Notes: generated by a model not told the origin, from the letters alone. 64,000 nt of DNA from Streptomyces sp. SAI-127 (GCF_029894425.1 NZ_JARXYJ010000001.1:3534001-3598000); one strand, 5' to 3'. Numbered from the stretch's first letter, positions 53,450 to 61,687 are shown. Translations and numbers: made by a program.

Positions 53450-54100
53450 TCAGCGGCGGCCGGTCCTGCGGAGGTGGTGGCGCACCGCGCGCTGGGCGAC
53501 CGGGCCCAGGTCCTCCAGCGCGGCGACGAGCGCGCCGAGTTGCTCCAGGGCGTCCAGGGCCGCGGTGGCGCCGGGCGCGTCGACCCCTTCGTACAGCTCG
53601 ATGCCCACGAAGGAGGCGGCCACCGCCCGGGCCAGGCCCGCGGGGTCGGCGAACTCTCCGAAGGGCGTGGCCGCGAGGACCCTGGTGAGGACCTTCTCGA
53701 TCTCGGCGATCCACAGCTCCAGGCCCGCCGCGGTGGCCGGGCCGAGGGTGGCGTGGGTCTGGGCGCCGGCCAGCAGCTGGCCGAGAAGGGTCACATGGCC
53801 TCCGGCGCGCTCCTCCTCGTGGACCTGCCGTCCCACCGCGAGGAGTTCGGACAGCGAGGTCACGGCGGCCATCCGGTCCCGGTAGCGGGCCACCGCGCGC
53901 TCCGCGCCGTAGCGGCAGGCCGCCGCGAGGAGTTCGTCGACCGAGCCGAAGTGGTAGAAGACCAGGGCCTGGTTGACCCCGGCGGCCGCCGCGACCGTGC
54001 GGGCGGACGTCTTGGCGATGCCCTGTTCGGTGAGGGTGCGCAGGGCGCCTTCCAGGAGTTTGGTCTTGGTCTCCAGGGACTTGGCGGACTCGGGGCTCAT
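53450..54100 (-). CDS. TetR-family regulator of the SRPBCC-DUF4166 operon
   Basis: 216 residues. HTH: TKTKLLEGALRTLTEQGIAKTSARTVAAAAGVNQALVFYHFGSVDELL. The C-terminal part is helical. The ATG overlaps the DUF4166 stop (ATGA) and follows GAGGAGG, so it is the last gene of the three-gene operon. It probably binds the two palindromes at the operon promoter (55551-55611). Confidence 0.92.
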   Translation of the reverse strand: MSPESAKSLETKTKLLEGALRTLTEQGIAKTSARTVAAAAGVNQALVFYHFGSVDELLAAACRYGAERAVARYRDRMAAVTSLSELLAVGRQVHEEERAGGHVTLLGQLLAGAQTHATLGPATAAGLELWIAEIEKVLTRVLAATPFGEFADPAGLARAVAASFVGIELYEGVDAPGATAALDALEQLGALVAALEDLGPVAQRAVRHHLRRTGRR

Positions 54101-54777
54101 GCGCGTACCTCCTCGCGCACGGGGCGGAGGCCGGGGCGGACTCCGCGGGCCGCGATGTCGCTGTACGTCGCCTCGAAGGAGCCCTCGTAGCCGAAGAGCG
54201 GGCCGAAGTACCGGTTGACGACCCGGACCCCGATGCGGAAACGGCCTGCCTTGTCGTCGTACGACTCCCGCACCTCCGCCGTCGCGCCGATCAGCTCCGG
54301 CACCCGGACGTCCACCACACCCTCCCGGAACCGGTGCTCCCCGGAACGGATCAGCAGCGAGCCGTCCGGCTCGGCGTGGAAGTGGAGCTCGCTGGCCAGG
54401 TGCTGATGGGTGCCGAGGTAGTCGAGGATGCGGTCTCCCTTGGGACTCAGCACCATCTGGGCGTCGAAGCGGCGGGGGCGGCCGGGCAGGTGGAAGGTGC
54501 GCACGAAGGTCACCGTCTCACGACCGTAGGTGTCCACGTAGGGAACGTTCTCGATCACGAACGGCACGCTCCGCCCCGGTCTCGGCACCAGGATGTTGCG
54601 GGTCGCGCCGAGGGCCAGGAAGGGCTTCACGAAGGCCCCGCCGTGCCAGATGCGGTCCATCACACCCCGGCCGGTGCATGCCTCTCCGGTGGTCAGGCCG
54701 ACCGAGAAGCGGCGCTGGAGCCGGGGGTGCAGTCGGTCGAAGTCGGCGCCCATCACCGTGCGGAACATCGAGGTCAT
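54097..54777 (-). CDS. DUF4166 protein
   Basis: 226 residues: FRTVMGADFDRLHPRLQRRFSVG, FVIENVPYVDTYGRETVTFVRTFHLPGRPRRFDAQMVLS, GSLLIRSGEHRFREGVVDVRVPELIG. Matches DUF4166, a domain often fused to or beside SDR enzymes; function unknown. ATGA overlaps at both ends tie it to its neighbours. The ATG follows GGAG. Confidence 0.85.
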   Translation of the reverse strand: MTSMFRTVMGADFDRLHPRLQRRFSVGLTTGEACTGRGVMDRIWHGGAFVKPFLALGATRNILVPRPGRSVPFVIENVPYVDTYGRETVTFVRTFHLPGRPRRFDAQMVLSPKGDRILDYLGTHQHLASELHFHAEPDGSLLIRSGEHRFREGVVDVRVPELIGATAEVRESYDDKAGRFRIGVRVVNRYFGPLFGYEGSFEATYSDIAARGVRPGLRPVREEVRA

Positions 54778-55526
54778 CGCGGGGTCTCCAGGGTGCGCAG
54801 GACACGCGGCGCACGCACACGTGTGGCGGGCCGGCGCAGGCAGCGGCGGGCGGCCGGGGTGCCGGGCAGGGGTGACGTGAACAGGGCCAGCGAGATGACG
54901 ACGGCGAGGAGGAGCGGCGAGACGTAGGCCATCGACGCCGCCAGGGGGCCGAAGAGGTGCAGGAAGCGCTCCAGGCCGAGTCCGGTGGCGCCGACGATCA
55001 CGACGAGGGCGCGGACGAGGACCTCGGCGAGCCAGTTCCGCAGCGCGCGCTCCGGGGTGATCCCGCGCTCCAGCCACAGGCGCAGCCGGTCGAAGGACCA
55101 GGCCGTCGCCCAGCCGATCAGGGGGCGGAAGAGCAGGCGGTCGGCCACGGCACCGACGCGGCCCCAGCGCGGACGGTAGTCGTATCCGGTGAGGAAGATG
55201 ACCCCGTCGCCGTCGGGGAGGTAGCGCCAGTAGCCGCTGCCCTCCGCCAGGAGCGAGAGCGGGTGCGGCGAGGAGAAGCGCAGGGCGGAGGTGCGGGTGC
55301 CGTCGGGGCGTTCCCGCTCGCCTGCGGAGACTCCCGTGCCGGCGACGGTGAGGCCGGGCAGCACCCGCGTGGCGTAACGGAAGCGCTGTGGTTCGCCCGC
55401 CGCGCGCGGGAGGTAGGTGATCCGGGTGAAGCGGAGGTCCCAGCGTTGGTGCTGGGACGGCTCCTGTGTACGGGTCCAGAGATCGTCGAGATCGGCGCGG
55501 ATGCGTGCCTCGATGTAGAGCCCCAT
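54774..55526 (-). CDS. SRPBCC-like lipid-binding domain with C-terminal membrane helices
   Basis: 250 residues. The N-terminal ~130 residues look like a START/polyketide-cyclase fold (MGLYIEARIRADLDDLWTRTQEP, QRWDLRFTRITYLP, SGYWRYLPDGDGVIFLTGYDY). Two hydrophobic helices follow (LVRALVVIVGATGLGLERFL, YVSPLLLAVVISLALFTS) and a basic tail. First gene of the operon, downstream of two perfect TetR operators. Function unknown, possibly lipid or hydrophobic-ligand handling at the membrane. Confidence 0.8.
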   Translation of the reverse strand: MGLYIEARIRADLDDLWTRTQEPSQHQRWDLRFTRITYLPRAAGEPQRFRYATRVLPGLTVAGTGVSAGERERPDGTRTSALRFSSPHPLSLLAEGSGYWRYLPDGDGVIFLTGYDYRPRWGRVGAVADRLLFRPLIGWATAWSFDRLRLWLERGITPERALRNWLAEVLVRALVVIVGATGLGLERFLHLFGPLAASMAYVSPLLLAVVISLALFTSPLPGTPAARRCLRRPATRVRAPRVLRTLETPR

Positions 55527-55550
55527 TGATTCCCCCAGGTGAGCTCGTTA

Positions 55551-55568
55551 TTTGAGCGACCGCTCAAA
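55551..55568. promoter_or_regulatory. TetR operator A (TTTGAGCG-AC-CGCTCAAA)
   Basis: Perfect 8-bp arms, 25 bp upstream of the SRPBCC start. Its centre is 43 bp from operator B. Confidence 0.85.
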
Positions 55569-55593
55569 CACCCTGGGCAGGAACGTACACGCT

Positions 55594-55611
55594 TTTGAGC
55601 GATCGCTCAAA
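55594..55611. promoter_or_regulatory. TetR operator B (TTTGAGCG-AT-CGCTCAAA)
   Basis: Fully self-complementary 18-bp palindrome with the same arms as operator A. The TetR encoded at the end of the operon is the obvious candidate ligand-responsive repressor. Confidence 0.85.
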
Positions 55612-55626
55612 CAGGAGACGTGAGAA

Positions 55627-55652
55627 AACCCCGGCCCGCGCGGGCCGGGGTT
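55627..55652 (-). terminator. Terminator of the MTH1187/DUF3817 unit
   Basis: Near-perfect palindrome AACCCCGGCCCG-CG-CGGGCCGGGGTT followed on the minus strand by TTTTC. It lies 30 bp after the stop at 55682. Confidence 0.85.
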
Positions 55653-55681
55653 CGCGTGTCGAGAGTCGCGGTGAGGCTCTG

Positions 55682-55975
55682 TCAGTCGGCGAGGTGCCGC
55701 TCCACCGTCTCCACCTTGGAGGTCAGACCGTCCGTCACTCCGGGGCGGATGTCCGCCTTGAGCACCAGCGAGACGCGCGGCGCCCGGACCTCCACGGCGG
55801 CCACGGCACGCTTGACGACCTCCATGACCTCGTCCCACTCGCCCTCGATCGAGGTGAACATGGCGTCGGTGCGGTTGGGCAGGCCCGACTCACGGACGAC
55901 CCGCACGGCGTCGGCGACGTACTCACCCACGTCCTCGCCGACCCCCAGCGGGGTCACGGAGAAAGCGACGATCAT
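55682..55975 (-). CDS. MTH1187-family thiamine-binding protein
   Basis: 97 residues, ferredoxin-like fold: [51 protein letters not shown]. Homologues (YkoF/MTH1187 type) bind thiamine or related pyrimidines. The ATG overlaps the DUF3817 stop (ATGA), so the two are co-translated. Confidence 0.9.
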   Translation of the reverse strand: MIVAFSVTPLGVGEDVGEYVADAVRVVRESGLPNRTDAMFTSIEGEWDEVMEVVKRAVAAVEVRAPRVSLVLKADIRPGVTDGLTSKVETVERHLAD

Positions 55976-56322
55976 GCGCCCACGACCCCTTCCTTGGCCA
56001 TGCGGGCACGAGAGGCGATGACCGCGTTCTCGGCCTCACGCTTGAGCTTGCGCTCGGCGAAGAAGCCGCCGGTGGGCAGCACGGAGAGCACGAAGTACCA
56101 GATGCCCGTCTTCGCGGACCACTTGGTGCGGTTCCAGGCGTCGAGCCAGAAGATCACGTACAGGATGAACAGGACGCCGTGGACCATGCCCATCACCGGC
56201 ACGGCGTTGAAGTCGGTGGTCCGCTTCAGCACCGAGCAGACGAGCAGGAGCAGGAACGAGATCGCCTCGGGAGCGGAGACCAGGCGGAGGCGTCGGATGG
56301 CGGAGGCTGTCTTGAGGTCCAC
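55972..56322 (-). CDS. DUF3817 membrane protein
   Basis: 116 residues, three helices ([58 protein letters not shown]). Paralogue of the protein at 51500-51838: both share the mid-helix [20 protein letters not shown] pattern and the final PTxxFFxERK. GTG start. Function unknown. Confidence 0.88.
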   Translation of the reverse strand: MDLKTASAIRRLRLVSAPEAISFLLLLVCSVLKRTTDFNAVPVMGMVHGVLFILYVIFWLDAWNRTKWSAKTGIWYFVLSVLPTGGFFAERKLKREAENAVIASRARMAKEGVVGA

Positions 56323-56446
56323 GGGTCACCTTCGGTGGGAGGTACGTCGACGGTTTGTGAACGCACGCACAAGCGTGCGTCCATTGTGACAAACGGTTCC
56401 GGGGAGCCGGGGCATGGGGTCCGACTGCGGGTCCGTTGTGCTGATC

Positions 56447-56469
56447 GCGCAGTTCCCCGCGCCCCTGGG
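56447..56469 (-). repeat. Dispersed Streptomyces repeat, copy 2
   Basis: Reverse-oriented core of the CAGGGGCGCGGGGAACTGCGC type, preceded by GGTCCGTTGTG (56430-56440) as in copy 1. Forms an inverted pair with copy 3, 217 bp apart. Confidence 0.8.
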
Positions 56470-56685
56470 CCGGACAGGTGCACGCACGTGCAGACGCGTA
56501 CGGCGGCGAGGGGACGGGGTGGGGGGTGTCCGCCCGCAGCGGCCGGCGTCCGTTACCGAGCCCTGCTCAAGGGACCGAGCCGCCGGACCGAGGACGGATA
56601 CCCCCCACCCCGGCCCTGACCCACCCACCAGACCGCACGCGCTACACCCGCCCCCACCGAAGCCGAAACGGGCCGCCGCAGGCAT

Positions 56686-56707
56686 CCAGGGGCGCGGGGA
56701 ACTGCGC
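56686..56707 (+). repeat. Dispersed Streptomyces repeat, copy 3
   Basis: Identical over 22 bases to copy 2 but in the opposite orientation. Confidence 0.8.
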
Positions 56708-56723
56708 ACAACGCCCGCCCCCA

Positions 56724-56761
56724 CCGAACCCGCACCCGAAACCGAACCCGAACCCGAAAAC
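56724..56761. repeat. Degenerate CCCGAA-type hexamer tract
   Basis: Alternating CCGAAC, CCGCAC, CCGAAA and CCGAAC units over 38 bases, beside repeat copy 3. Simple-sequence drift; no function evident. Confidence 0.6.
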
Positions 56762-56779
56762 GCTCAACCGCCGGAGGCC

Positions 56780-56811
56780 GCCGCACCCTAAGGGACCACT
56801 CAGGGTGCGGC
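56780..56811. promoter_or_regulatory. Hairpin upstream of the AIM24 genes
   Basis: Perfect 10-bp arms GCCGCACCCT / AGGGTGCGGC with a 12-base loop, about 50 bp before the first AIM24 start. Terminator or operator; undecided. Confidence 0.5.
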
Positions 56812-56849
56812 TCCACCCGCAGGACCTGTCGGCAGGGCCCTGCGCCCGC

Positions 56850-56855
56850 TACCTT
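56850..56855 (+). promoter_or_regulatory. -10 element of the AIM24 operon
   Basis: TACCTT ends six bases before GTG 56862, which would make the first AIM24 mRNA leaderless. Confidence 0.45.
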
Positions 56856-56861
56856 CACTCC

Positions 56862-57500
56862 GTGGCGATGTTCCGACTTCAAGGCAGCAAGGTGCTCGCC
56901 GTCGACATGACCGGGGACGCCGTGAAGGCGAAGAACGGCTCGATGGTCGCGTACGACGGGCAGATGGCGTTCAAGAAGATGAGCGGCGGTGGTGAGGGGA
57001 TCCGGGGAATGGTGACCCGGCGGATCACCGGCGAGCAGATGACCGTGATGGAGGTGTCGGGGCACGGGACGTGCTGGTTCGCGGACCGGGCCTCGGAGAT
57101 CAACCTCGTCAGCCTCCAGGGGGACAAGCTGTACGTGGAGTCGAGCAATCTGCTCGCGACCGACGCCGGACTCAGGACCGGCACCAGCTTCACCGGCCTG
57201 CGCGGCGCCTCCCAGGGCAACGGCCTGTTCACGACCACGGTCGAGGGACACGGCCAGGCCGCGATCATGTCGGACGGCCCGGCGGTCGTCCTGCGGGTCA
57301 GCCGCCAGTACCCGCTGACGGTCGACCCCGGCGCCTACATCGCCCACCAGGGCAACCTCAGCCAGTCCTTCCAGTCCGGTGTGACGTTCCGCACGTTCAT
57401 GGGCGAGGGCGGCGGCGAGGCCTTCCAGATCCGCTTCGAGGGCGACGGCCTGGTGTACGTCCAGCCCAGCGAGCGGAACACGATCGCGGGGGATGTGTGA
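56862..57500 (+). CDS. AIM24-family protein 1
   Basis: 212 residues of repeated beta-strands (SKVLAVDMTGDAVKAKNGSMVAYDGQMAFKK, GLFTTTVEGHGQAAIMSDGPAVVLRV, GEAFQIRFEGDGLVYVQPSE). The AIM24/TIGR00266 beta-sandwich family has a conserved GxGxAFQ region and no known activity in bacteria. GTG 56862 fits a leaderless start; ATG 56868 is the alternative and has no ribosome site. First of three tandem paralogues. Confidence 0.88.
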   Translation: MAMFRLQGSKVLAVDMTGDAVKAKNGSMVAYDGQMAFKKMSGGGEGIRGMVTRRITGEQMTVMEVSGHGTCWFADRASEINLVSLQGDKLYVESSNLLATDAGLRTGTSFTGLRGASQGNGLFTTTVEGHGQAAIMSDGPAVVLRVSRQYPLTVDPGAYIAHQGNLSQSFQSGVTFRTFMGEGGGEAFQIRFEGDGLVYVQPSERNTIAGDV

Positions 57501-57501
57501 C

Positions 57502-58152
57502 ATGCCCTTCCGTGAGATCAACTCCAAGATGGTCGAGGCGACCGTCATGCCGGGCCAGCGGCTGTTCAGCCAGCGCGGCGCGATGCTGGCCTACAAGGGC
57601 GAGGTGTCCTTCACCCCGAACATCCAGGGCGGCCAGGGCGGCGTCATGTCGATGATCGGCCGCCGCGTGGCCAACGAGGACACGCCCCTGATGACGGTCG
57701 AGGGCAGCGGCACCGTCCTGTTCGGGCACGGCGGTCACCACGTCCAGATCATCAACCTCACCGGCGACACCCTGTACGTCGAGGCGGACCGCCTGCTCGC
57801 CTTCGAGGGCACCCTCCAGCAGGGCACCATGTTCATGGGCTCGCAGGGCGGCGTCATGGGCATGGTGCGCGGCCAGATCAGCGGCCAGGGCCTCTTCACG
57901 ACCACGCTCAAGGGACACGGCTCGGTGGCCGTCATGGCCCACGGCGGGGTCTTCGAGGTCCCCGTCACCCCGCAGCGCCCGGTCCACGTCGACCCGCAGG
58001 CCTACGTCGCCCACCACGGCGACGTCCGCAACAAGCTGTCGACGGCGCTCGGCTGGCGCGACATGGTGGGCCGCGGCTCCGGCGAGGCCTTCCAACTGGA
58101 GCTCAGCGGGAACGGCGTGGTGTTCGTCCAGGCCTCGGAGGAGAAGCTGTGA
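57502..58152 (+). CDS. AIM24-family protein 2
   Basis: 216 residues, same fold: RLFSQRGAMLAYKGEVSFTPN, VEGSGTVLFGHGGHHVQIINLTGDTLYVEADRLLAFEG, GSGEAFQLELSGNGVVFVQASEEKL. Begins two bases after the previous stop (ATG 57502; ATG 57493 overlaps the stop and is an alternative). GGGGG nine bases upstream. Ends in a GTGA overlap with gene 3. Confidence 0.9.
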   Translation: MPFREINSKMVEATVMPGQRLFSQRGAMLAYKGEVSFTPNIQGGQGGVMSMIGRRVANEDTPLMTVEGSGTVLFGHGGHHVQIINLTGDTLYVEADRLLAFEGTLQQGTMFMGSQGGVMGMVRGQISGQGLFTTTLKGHGSVAVMAHGGVFEVPVTPQRPVHVDPQAYVAHHGDVRNKLSTALGWRDMVGRGSGEAFQLELSGNGVVFVQASEEKL

Positions 58153-58946
58153 GCCACTACCCGGGCGCGGGCCCCACCGTGTACGACCCCATGACGCTGC
58201 CGTCGGACGACAACGTCAACAACTACACCTTCTGCGTGGAGCTCAAGGGGAGCCAGTGGTTCCTGCAGAAGGGGAAGATGATCGCCTACTACGGCCAGAT
58301 GGATTTCAACGGCATCGGACACGGCCGCCTCGACGGTCTCATCCGTACGTCTTTCCATTCGCCTCTGCACGCAAGCGACTGGGTCGTGGCGCAGGGCTCG
58401 GGCAAGATGCTCCTCGCCGACCGGGCCTTCGACGTGAACTCCTACGACCTCGAGAACGGCAACCTGACCATTCGCTCGGGCAACCTGCTCGCTTTTCAGC
58501 CAAGTCTCGCGTTGAAGCAGTCGATCGTGCCGGGCTTCCTGACTCTCATCGGAACCGGAAAGTTCGTGGCCGCCTCCAACGGCCCGGTGGTGTTCATGGA
58601 GCCCCCGATCCGGGTGGACCCGCAAGCGCTTGTGGGCTGGGCGGACTGCCCCTCGCCGTGCCACCACTACGACCACGGCTACATGACCGGTCTGATGGGC
58701 GGTCTACGTGCGATGACGGGCCTCGGCGGGGCCTCCGGTGAGGAGCACCAGTTCGAGTTCGTGGGGGCCGGCACCGTACTGCTCCAGTCGACGGAGGTTC
58801 TGATGGCCGAGCAGGCCGTCGGAGCGACTCCGCAGCAGGCCGGAGTGCCCGGCGGTCATGGGGCACCCACAGGGCATCCACAGCAGGCGGGGGCACCGCG
58901 CCTTCCCGGACAGCTGGGGGACCTCCAGCGTCGCTTCGGGCTGTGA
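58149..58946 (+). CDS. AIM24-family protein 3 with C-terminal Pro/Gly/Gln extension
   Basis: 265 residues. The AIM24 core (FCVELKGSQWFLQKGKMIAYYGQMDFN, GSGKMLLADRAFDVNSYDLENGNLTIRSGNLLAF, EHQFEFVGAGTVLLQSTE) contains a family-atypical Cys/His stretch (WADCPSPCHHYDHGY). A ~60-residue tail rich in Gly, Pro and Gln ends LPGQLGDLQRRFGL. The GTG overlaps gene 2's stop. Codons near 58330-58560 are slightly less GC-rich than in neighbours. Confidence 0.88.
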   Translation: MSHYPGAGPTVYDPMTLPSDDNVNNYTFCVELKGSQWFLQKGKMIAYYGQMDFNGIGHGRLDGLIRTSFHSPLHASDWVVAQGSGKMLLADRAFDVNSYDLENGNLTIRSGNLLAFQPSLALKQSIVPGFLTLIGTGKFVAASNGPVVFMEPPIRVDPQALVGWADCPSPCHHYDHGYMTGLMGGLRAMTGLGGASGEEHQFEFVGAGTVLLQSTEVLMAEQAVGATPQQAGVPGGHGAPTGHPQQAGAPRLPGQLGDLQRRFGL

Positions 58947-59022
58947 GCGGTAGTCTGCGGAGTGTGACATCGAACGCGTGCGCACAGTCACACCACCCTC
59001 ATTAGTTCGCCTTTCAACCTTT

Positions 59023-59032
59023 TAGGTAGACT
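59023..59032 (+). promoter_or_regulatory. -10 region and possible operator of the MarR gene
   Basis: TAGACT (59027-59032) ends six bases before ATG 59039, indicating a leaderless transcript. The overlapping ACCT-TTT-AGGT inverted repeat (59017-59027) could be the autoregulatory MarR site. Confidence 0.5.
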
Positions 59033-59038
59033 TCATTC

Positions 59039-59515
59039 ATGGAGACCGAGACGGCCACGCGCTGGCTGACCGATGCGGAGCAGTGCGCCTGGCGCACCCA
59101 CCTGGAGGTCAACAGGCTGTTGACGTATCAGCTCGAGAGGGACCTTCAGCCGTTCGGCCTGACGATGAACGACTACGAGATCCTGGTCAATCTCTCCGAG
59201 TCGGAGGGCGTACGGATGCGGATGAGCGACCTCGCCTCCGCCACCCTCCAGTCCAAGAGCCGGCTCTCGCACCAGATCACCCGCATGGAGAACGCGGACC
59301 TGGTCCGGCGCGAGAACTGCGAGTCCGACCGCCGCGGCCTGTACGCGGTCCTGACCGAGCACGGCATGGAGACGATGCAGAAGGTCGCGCCCCATCACGT
59401 GGCGTCTGTGCGGAGGCACTTCATCGACCTCGTGCCGGCTGAGTCCCTGACAGAACTGGACAAGGCCCTCAAGCCGATCGCGGAGCATCTGCGGGGGCAG
59501 CGAGGGCGTCCCTGA
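59039..59515 (+). CDS. MarR-family regulator
   Basis: 158 residues: AWRTHLEVNRLLTYQLERDLQPFGLTMNDYEILVNL, MSDLASATLQSKSRLSHQITRMENADLVRRENCESDRRGLYAVLT. Cys in RRENCESDRRG, at the wing, could be a thiol sensor (inference). Apparently leaderless. It ends 24 bp from the convergent histidine kinase. Confidence 0.92.
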   Translation: METETATRWLTDAEQCAWRTHLEVNRLLTYQLERDLQPFGLTMNDYEILVNLSESEGVRMRMSDLASATLQSKSRLSHQITRMENADLVRRENCESDRRGLYAVLTEHGMETMQKVAPHHVASVRRHFIDLVPAESLTELDKALKPIAEHLRGQRGRP

Positions 59516-59539
59516 CACCACGGCGACACCGGGGCCCGA

Positions 59540-60988
59540 TCAGGCAATCGGCAGGCGGAGTTCGAACAGAGCTCCGCCTGTCGGCGCGTCCCGCACCGTC
59601 AGCGTCCCACCGTGCCGGACGGCGACGTCTCGGGCGATGGCGAGACCGAGCCCGGCGCCGCCGTCGTCCCGTGCCCGCGCCTCGTCCAGCCGCACGAACC
59701 GCTCGAAGATCCGCTCGCGGTCCCCGGTCGGCACCCCGTCCCCGTCGTCGCCGACCTCGACCACGGCATTCCGGTCACCGTCCCGTCGTACCGTCACCAC
59801 GACCTCCGACCGCGCGTGCCGTCCCGCGTTGTCCAGCAGGTTGTCGAGCACACGCTCCAACTGCCCCCGGGACCCCGTCACTTCGACGGCATCCGCCCGC
59901 ACCGTCACCCCGGCCCGCCCCGCGGCCCGCTCCCGGGCCAGCGCCGCCAGCTCGACCCGCGCGCCGGCGCCCCGCTCCCCCGCGTCCAGGCGGGCCAGCA
60001 ACAGCAGGTCGGCCGCGAGGTGCTGCAGCCGTACGGTGTCCTCGACCGCCCCGTCCAGGTCCAGCAACTCGGGGTGCGCGGCGGCCACTTCGAGCTGGGT
60101 GCGCAGCGAGGCGATCGGGCTGCGCAGCTCGTGCGAGGCGTCGGCGACGAACCGGCGCTGGCGCTCGACGGAGGTCTCCAGCGCGGCCAGCGTCTCGTTG
60201 GTGGTGCGGGCGAGGCGGGCGACCTCGTCGTGGGTGTCCGGCACCGGGACGCGGCGGGCGAGGTCCTCGGAGGCGGTGATCGCCTCCATCTCGGCCCGGA
60301 TGCCCTCGACCGGGCGCAGCGCACGCCGGGTGACCAGCCAGGTCACCGCGGCGACGACGCCGAGCAGCAGCGGGAACCCGACCAGCATGACGGTCTGGGC
60401 GGTGCCCACCGCGCTCTGTTCGGGGTTCAGGGAGGCGCCGGCGTACACGGTGAGCGTGCCCTTGCCGGGGACCTCGACCTCCACGGCGGCGAACCGGTAG
60501 TCGGCGGACTCACCGTCGATCGTGGCGGAGCCCTTCGTCAGCCCGACGTCGTCGGCGATCTCGCCGGGTTCGAGGACGGACTCCTCGTCCCCGGCCGTGT
60601 CGTCGTCGGGGTCGTCCGGGTCGCCGGAGGCACCCGTCGCCCCGGTGCCGCTCGTGCCGCCCGCGGGCGGCTGCGGCTTCACCTCGGCGGTGCCGGTGCC
60701 GCTGATCCGCTCCAGGTGCTCGGTGGCCGCGACCAGGGTGTCGTGCTCGTCGACGACCTGGACCGGCTCGTCGTCATCGTCCAGTTCCAGGCCTGTGTAC
60801 GGCGTCCCGCCCGAGAGGTCGGCGGCGACGTTCCGCGCGGCCCGCTCGGCCTGCGTGCCCGCCTGGTCGATGAGGTTGGAGCGCAGGGACAGCAGCACGG
60901 CGGACCCGGCCGCGACCAGCGCCACGGCGACGACGAGGGTGGCGGCCAGCGTGGCCCGGGCCCGGACCGAGCCGAAGAGCCGCCTCAT
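59540..60988 (-). CDS. Sensor histidine kinase (OmpR/CssS-like partner)
   Basis: 482 residues. TM1 ~12-34. A ~165-residue extracytoplasmic sensor contains a Gly/Ser/Asp-rich stretch (GASGDPDDPDDDTAGDEE); TM2 ~199-219; a HAMP domain follows. Phospho-acceptor His286 is in VADASHELRSPIASL. ATPase motifs: VLDNLLDNAGRHA, GDDGDGVP, GGAGLGLAIARDV. The ATG overlaps the response regulator stop (ATGA); the frame is open upstream across the regulator but that part is antisense noise. The acidic sensor loop may bind divalent cations (inference). Confidence 0.93.
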   Translation of the reverse strand: MRRLFGSVRARATLAATLVVAVALVAAGSAVLLSLRSNLIDQAGTQAERAARNVAADLSGGTPYTGLELDDDDEPVQVVDEHDTLVAATEHLERISGTGTAEVKPQPPAGGTSGTGATGASGDPDDPDDDTAGDEESVLEPGEIADDVGLTKGSATIDGESADYRFAAVEVEVPGKGTLTVYAGASLNPEQSAVGTAQTVMLVGFPLLLGVVAAVTWLVTRRALRPVEGIRAEMEAITASEDLARRVPVPDTHDEVARLARTTNETLAALETSVERQRRFVADASHELRSPIASLRTQLEVAAAHPELLDLDGAVEDTVRLQHLAADLLLLARLDAGERGAGARVELAALARERAAGRAGVTVRADAVEVTGSRGQLERVLDNLLDNAGRHARSEVVVTVRRDGDRNAVVEVGDDGDGVPTGDRERIFERFVRLDEARARDDGGAGLGLAIARDVAVRHGGTLTVRDAPTGGALFELRLPIA

Positions 60989-61653
60989 CTCCCGGCCTCC
61001 AGCCGGTACCCGGCACCGCGGACCGTGTGGATGAGGCCCGCGTCCAGCTTCCGGCGCAGGGTGCTGACGTACACCTCGACGATGTTGGGGTCGCCGTCGT
61101 ACGCGAAGTCCCAGACGTGCTCCAGGATCTGCGCCTTGGAGACCACCTCGCCGGCCCGCACCGCGAGTTGTTCCAGGACCGAGAACTCCTTGGCGGTGAG
61201 GGTGACCTCGTCGCCGTCGAGGAAGATCCGGCGGGCGGCGGTGTCGATCCTCAGCCCACCGAGTTCGAGCACCGGCGACGCCCCGGCGCCCTGCCCGCGG
61301 CGACGCAGGAGCGCCTTGATCCGGGCGACCAGGACGACGTAGGAGAAGGGCTTGGTCAGATAGTCGTCGGCGCCGGTGTCCAGGCCCTCGGCCTCGTCGT
61401 ACTCGCCGTCCTTGGCGGTGAGCATCAGGATCGGCACCTCGTGGCCCGCGGCCCGCAGCGCCGCGCAGACCCGGTAGCCGTTGAGGCCGGGCAGCATGAT
61501 GTCGAGGATCACCAGGTCGTACGACCCCTCGGTGGCCCGGTGCAGCCCCTCCCGGCCGTCGTGGACGACGTCGACGGCGTAGCCCTCGGCGGTGAGGCCC
61601 TTGGCGAGGGACAGGGCTAGGCGGCGTTCGTCCTCGACGATCAGCAGGCGCAT
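60985..61653 (-). CDS. OmpR-family response regulator
   Basis: 222 residues. The receiver (MRLLIVEDERRLALSLAKGL) has phosphorylation site Asp51 in LVILDIMLPGLNGY and Lys in YLTKPFSY. The C-terminal winged helix is LTAKEFSVLEQLAVRAGEVVSKAQILEHVW...VEVYVSTLRRKLD. Translationally coupled to the kinase. It probably binds the TTCAGG repeats in the divergent promoter (61688-61713). Confidence 0.95.
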   Translation of the reverse strand: MRLLIVEDERRLALSLAKGLTAEGYAVDVVHDGREGLHRATEGSYDLVILDIMLPGLNGYRVCAALRAAGHEVPILMLTAKDGEYDEAEGLDTGADDYLTKPFSYVVLVARIKALLRRRGQGAGASPVLELGGLRIDTAARRIFLDGDEVTLTAKEFSVLEQLAVRAGEVVSKAQILEHVWDFAYDGDPNIVEVYVSTLRRKLDAGLIHTVRGAGYRLEAGR

Positions 61654-61687
61654 CCGTACAGGGTGGCAAACCGAACCTGAAGACACC

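Larger units (their letters stand above)
56323..56861. other. 539-bp gene-free, repeat-rich region
   Basis: No convincing gene; open frames here lack plausible starts and composition. It contains two inverted copies of the dispersed repeat (56447-56469 and 56686-56707), a CCCGAA-type tract (56724-56761), a hairpin (56780-56811) and the AIM24 promoter. Confidence 0.7.
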
